Shown here: piece by piece, positions 20,413-22,431 of the stretch
Position numbering within the stretch: position 1 is the first letter of the stretch
How the letters are laid out: each line of letters starts with the position of its first letter
Virus record (IMG/VR): IMGVR_UViG_3300046714_000012
Span: 1 to 22,431 of that record
Source: a virus
Strand: one strand, 5' to 3'
DNA length: 22,431 bases
Made by a program: the position numbers and the translations under genes
Notes under the pieces: generated by a model
The model's database searches: none
The model's input: only the letters and a program-made list of their open reading frames with translations
Told to the model about the DNA's origin: nothing

Positions 20413-22035
20413 ATGGCCACGACCAGCACCACGAACCTCGGCCTGGTCAAAGCCACCGCAGGCACAGCGGAGACGTGGAATTCCGGCCAGATCATTGGCC
20501 AGAACATGGACAAGCTGGATCTGCTGGCTACCGGCGTGTTCAACGTGGCGAGCTACGGAGCCACGCACAACGGCGCGTCCGACGACTACACCGCTATCCA
20601 AGCGTGTATCGACGCGGCTGGCACGTATGCCGCCTCACACGGCGGCGCCATGGTCGTGTTCCCGCCGAACCAGTACATGATCGGTGCCGCCGAGCGGATC
20701 AACGTCTACACCGGCGTGACGATCTGGGCGTACGGGGCGTACATCTTCAAGGGCGGCACCCCGAGTGTGGGCCTGCTCTGCAATTTCAAGCTGACGGATT
20801 CGTTCGCCGGCTACACCGGCAATTCACGGATCCGGATCTACGGCGGCATCTGGGATGGCCGCGGCCAGAACGCGGCGAGCAACGCCGGGTACGACACGAT
20901 CGACTTCAACCACTGCCGCGACATCATCTGCAAGGACATGGTTATTCGGAACGGCTGCTCAGACCACGGCCTGGAATTCAACTCGACCGACGGCGGTGTG
21001 GCGCTCAACTGCCGTTTCGAGGGTTTCGTGGACCAGACGTCAGGTCTGACCCGCCAGTTCTCCGAGGCTGTGCAGATCGACTGCGCCGAGTCCGGATCTT
21101 CGACGATCGGCCCATTCGACGGCACCCACTCGAAGAACATCATCATTGAGGGCTGCTACTCGGGTCCGGCGATCGACGGCTCTGGCCTCGGCTCGTACGG
21201 CAAGCTAGTCGGCTCACACACCACTGCCAGCGGCGGCAAGTACAGCAACATCCGGATCATCGGGAATGTCTCTGATGGCTCGTTGGATGTCGGGATCGGC
21301 GCCTACAACTGGTGCGATTCGGTGATCGCCTACAACCAGGTGTTGTCAGCGAACAGTCATGGGATCCGGCTTACTGTTCCGGACCCTTCGGTGGCTGGGT
21401 TCTCGGTGCTCGGATCGAACGTCGCCGTCATCGGCAACACGATCGACACCACGATCGGATCAGGCAACGTCGGAATTGAGGTCCTCGGCTACACCTCAAC
21501 GGCCGGCTACACCGACATCACGATCGTCGGTAACACGATCATCAACACCGCCGGGACAGGGATCTTCGTCGAGCTGGCGTCGAACGTAGTGGTCGAAGGT
21601 AACGTCATCGATACGCCAGGCAGCAACGGCATCAACATCACCGCGTGCCAGTACCCGCAAGTCACCGGCAATTTTGTACGGCACCCGCAGACAAACTTCG
21701 GCGTGTTCTTCGGTCAGGTCACCTCACCGTCGACCGTCAGCACAACGGATGGCCAGATCAACGGCAACATCTGCCTTCTCGGCTCCGCTGCGACCGCAGG
21801 CATCCGACTGTCGACCGGCACCGACAAGTGCTTGGTCACTGGCAACACTGTTCGCAAGGACGGCGGGTCGCAGACGGTTGCGGTTTCCTGCGCGGGCGGC
21901 GTCGGCACCAGCAATGTGGTGACGCAAAACGACTGCACAGGGTTCGGGTCTAACGCCAACACGATCACCGTATCCAGCGGCACCGTGAACAAGACCATCG
22001 CAAACGACGCGAATGTCGGGACCAACCTGTTCTGA
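20413..22035 (+). CDS. Right-handed beta-helix tailspike/pectate lyase-fold protein
   Basis: Encodes 540 residues from ATG 20413, three bases after the tape measure stop. The N-terminus (about 1-40, TTNLGLVKATAGTAETW) resembles the virion-attachment segment of tail fibres. FNVASYGATHNG, DDYTAIQACIDAAG (about 43-70) and GAMVVFPPNQYMI (about 78-90) are the entry motif of the pectate lyase-like beta-helix superfamily. Many rungs follow with the pattern hydrophobic-x-hydrophobic-x-G-N/D: NIRIIGNVSDG, NVAVIGNTIDTT, DITIVGNTIINT, NVVVEGNVIDTPG, CLVTGNTVRKDG. Such proteins bind or cleave surface polysaccharide. Acidic residues are abundant but no specific catalytic set could be assigned. The gene sits where a distal tail protein gene would normally start. 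Confidence 0.85.
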   Translation: MATTSTTNLGLVKATAGTAETWNSGQIIGQNMDKLDLLATGVFNVASYGATHNGASDDYTAIQACIDAAGTYAASHGGAMVVFPPNQYMIGAAERINVYTGVTIWAYGAYIFKGGTPSVGLLCNFKLTDSFAGYTGNSRIRIYGGIWDGRGQNAASNAGYDTIDFNHCRDIICKDMVIRNGCSDHGLEFNSTDGGVALNCRFEGFVDQTSGLTRQFSEAVQIDCAESGSSTIGPFDGTHSKNIIIEGCYSGPAIDGSGLGSYGKLVGSHTTASGGKYSNIRIIGNVSDGSLDVGIGAYNWCDSVIAYNQVLSANSHGIRLTVPDPSVAGFSVLGSNVAVIGNTIDTTIGSGNVGIEVLGYTSTAGYTDITIVGNTIINTAGTGIFVELASNVVVEGNVIDTPGSNGINITACQYPQVTGNFVRHPQTNFGVFFGQVTSPSTVSTTDGQINGNICLLGSAATAGIRLSTGTDKCLVTGNTVRKDGGSQTVAVSCAGGVGTSNVVTQNDCTGFGSNANTITVSSGTVNKTIANDANVGTNLF

Positions 22036-22141
22036 CCCGGCGCAGAGCCAGCATCGGCAGTTCCGCTCGGAAATCCTCAACTACCACGAACGCCTCGACA
22101 ATCGGATCACGCGCGTGGAGGACGTCAAACCGTCGACATAG
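22013..22141 (+). CDS. Very short ORF overlapping the spike 3' end
   Basis: Encodes 42 residues, MSGPTCSDPAQSQHRQFR through to ...RITRVEDVKPST, in the +1 frame relative to the spike gene and overlapping it by 23 bases. Codons after the overlap are GC-rich at third positions, as in the neighbouring genes. The C-terminal half has a heptad-like pattern (FRSEILNYHERLDNRITRVE) that could form a short coiled coil. No ribosome binding site is visible, so translation would depend on coupling to the spike gene. Function unknown; it may be a fibre-associated or trimerisation peptide, or a chance ORF. Confidence 0.45.
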   Translation: MSGPTCSDPAQSQHRQFRSEILNYHERLDNRITRVEDVKPST

Positions 22142-22159
22142 CCCGACGGGGGATGCGAC

Positions 22160-22431
22160 GTGGCGATTACCTGGGATGACTTCGCTACCACATGGGATGG
22201 CCCGGCAACCTGGGACGGCGCAGTTCCGATCACCGGCACAGGCGTGCTGTTGGGAGGCGGCGTGGCCACCGTCCTGGTGCAGATCGCGTTCGGCGCTGAC
22301 TTGACCGCATCGTCCGGCACGTGGACGTGGACCGACGTGACCTCAAGTGTCATGTACGACGGCATGGTCAACATCACGCAGGGCCGCGACAACGAAACCA
22401 GCCAGGCGCAGCCAGCGCAGTGCTCGTTCAC
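22160..22431 (+). CDS. Minor tail protein, 5' part only (runs off window)
   Basis: The first 90 codons are present, from GTG 22160 with a GACGGGGG ribosome binding site upstream, open to the end of the window. The N-terminus contains three similar Trp-Asp units (TWDDF, TWDGP, TWDGA), then a short hydrophobic strand with several glycines. From about residue 35 comes VLVQIAFGADLTASSGTWTWTDVTS and a typical ITQGRDNETSQAQP box. This box, followed in full-length homologues by a 'xxLxLxNxDGRfTP' strand, is common at the N-terminus of actinophage minor tail or distal tail proteins. The full gene lies to the right of this window. Confidence 0.7.
   Translation, partial: MAITWDDFATTWDGPATWDGAVPITGTGVLLGGGVATVLVQIAFGADLTASSGTWTWTDVTSSVMYDGMVNITQGRDNETSQAQPAQCSF

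Overview
The window is a run of late structural genes from a siphovirus (long, non-contractile tail) with an HK97-type head, either a free phage or a prophage. The host is most likely a high-GC Actinobacterium. The DNA is GC-rich with strongly GC-biased third codon positions, GTG and TTG starts are common, and genes are joined by 1-8 bp overlaps (ATGA, GTGA, TGATG). The terminase, small connector and minor tail proteins resemble those of actinobacteriophages. I see no host genes, integrase, lysis genes, tRNAs, CRISPR or attachment sites, so host genus and lifestyle cannot be read from this window.

Layout, left to right, all on + unless stated. (1) Packaging and head, 44-7382: small terminase, large terminase, a small membrane protein, a portal with an extra C-terminal 2H phosphoesterase (LigT/CPDase-like) domain, a small conserved protein, a protein with a peptidoglycan-binding fold, the HK97-family prohead protease, and the major capsid protein. 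(2) 7425-8261: an HNH endonuclease with a zinc-knuckle array, followed by a strong hairpin. (3) 8343-12092: a tightly overlapping cassette of three glycosyltransferase-like proteins, a small acidic protein, a SAM methyltransferase-like protein and an NAD-dependent sugar epimerase/dehydratase, probably for making and attaching a modified sugar, perhaps to the virion. (4) 12165-14763: a small virion or decoration protein, a minus-strand HNH gene whose 3' end is frameshifted by an 8-bp repeat, and a lectin-like protein with a proline/valine-rich repeat stalk. (5) 14760-18293: an Ig-like plus head-tail adaptor fusion, a tail-terminator-like protein, two related tail-tube proteins in tandem, a gp10-like tail completion protein, and the tail assembly chaperone pair with a canonical CCCAAAA -1 frameshift site. 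(6) 18310-22431: tape measure, a beta-helix tailspike, a very small ORF, and the 5' part of a minor tail protein that runs off the window.

The genes form one virion assembly programme. The terminase packages DNA through the portal. The protease matures the capsid. The adaptor and terminator join head to tail. The tube proteins, chaperones and tape measure build the tail, and the spike and minor tail proteins form its tip. The parts that go beyond a standard late operon are the portal-2H fusion, the sugar cassette inside the head-to-tail region, two HNH genes in opposite orientations (one broken), the repeat-stalk protein, and three similar hairpin-plus-ribosome-binding-site modules in front of selected genes. 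No gap between genes exceeds 300 bases.
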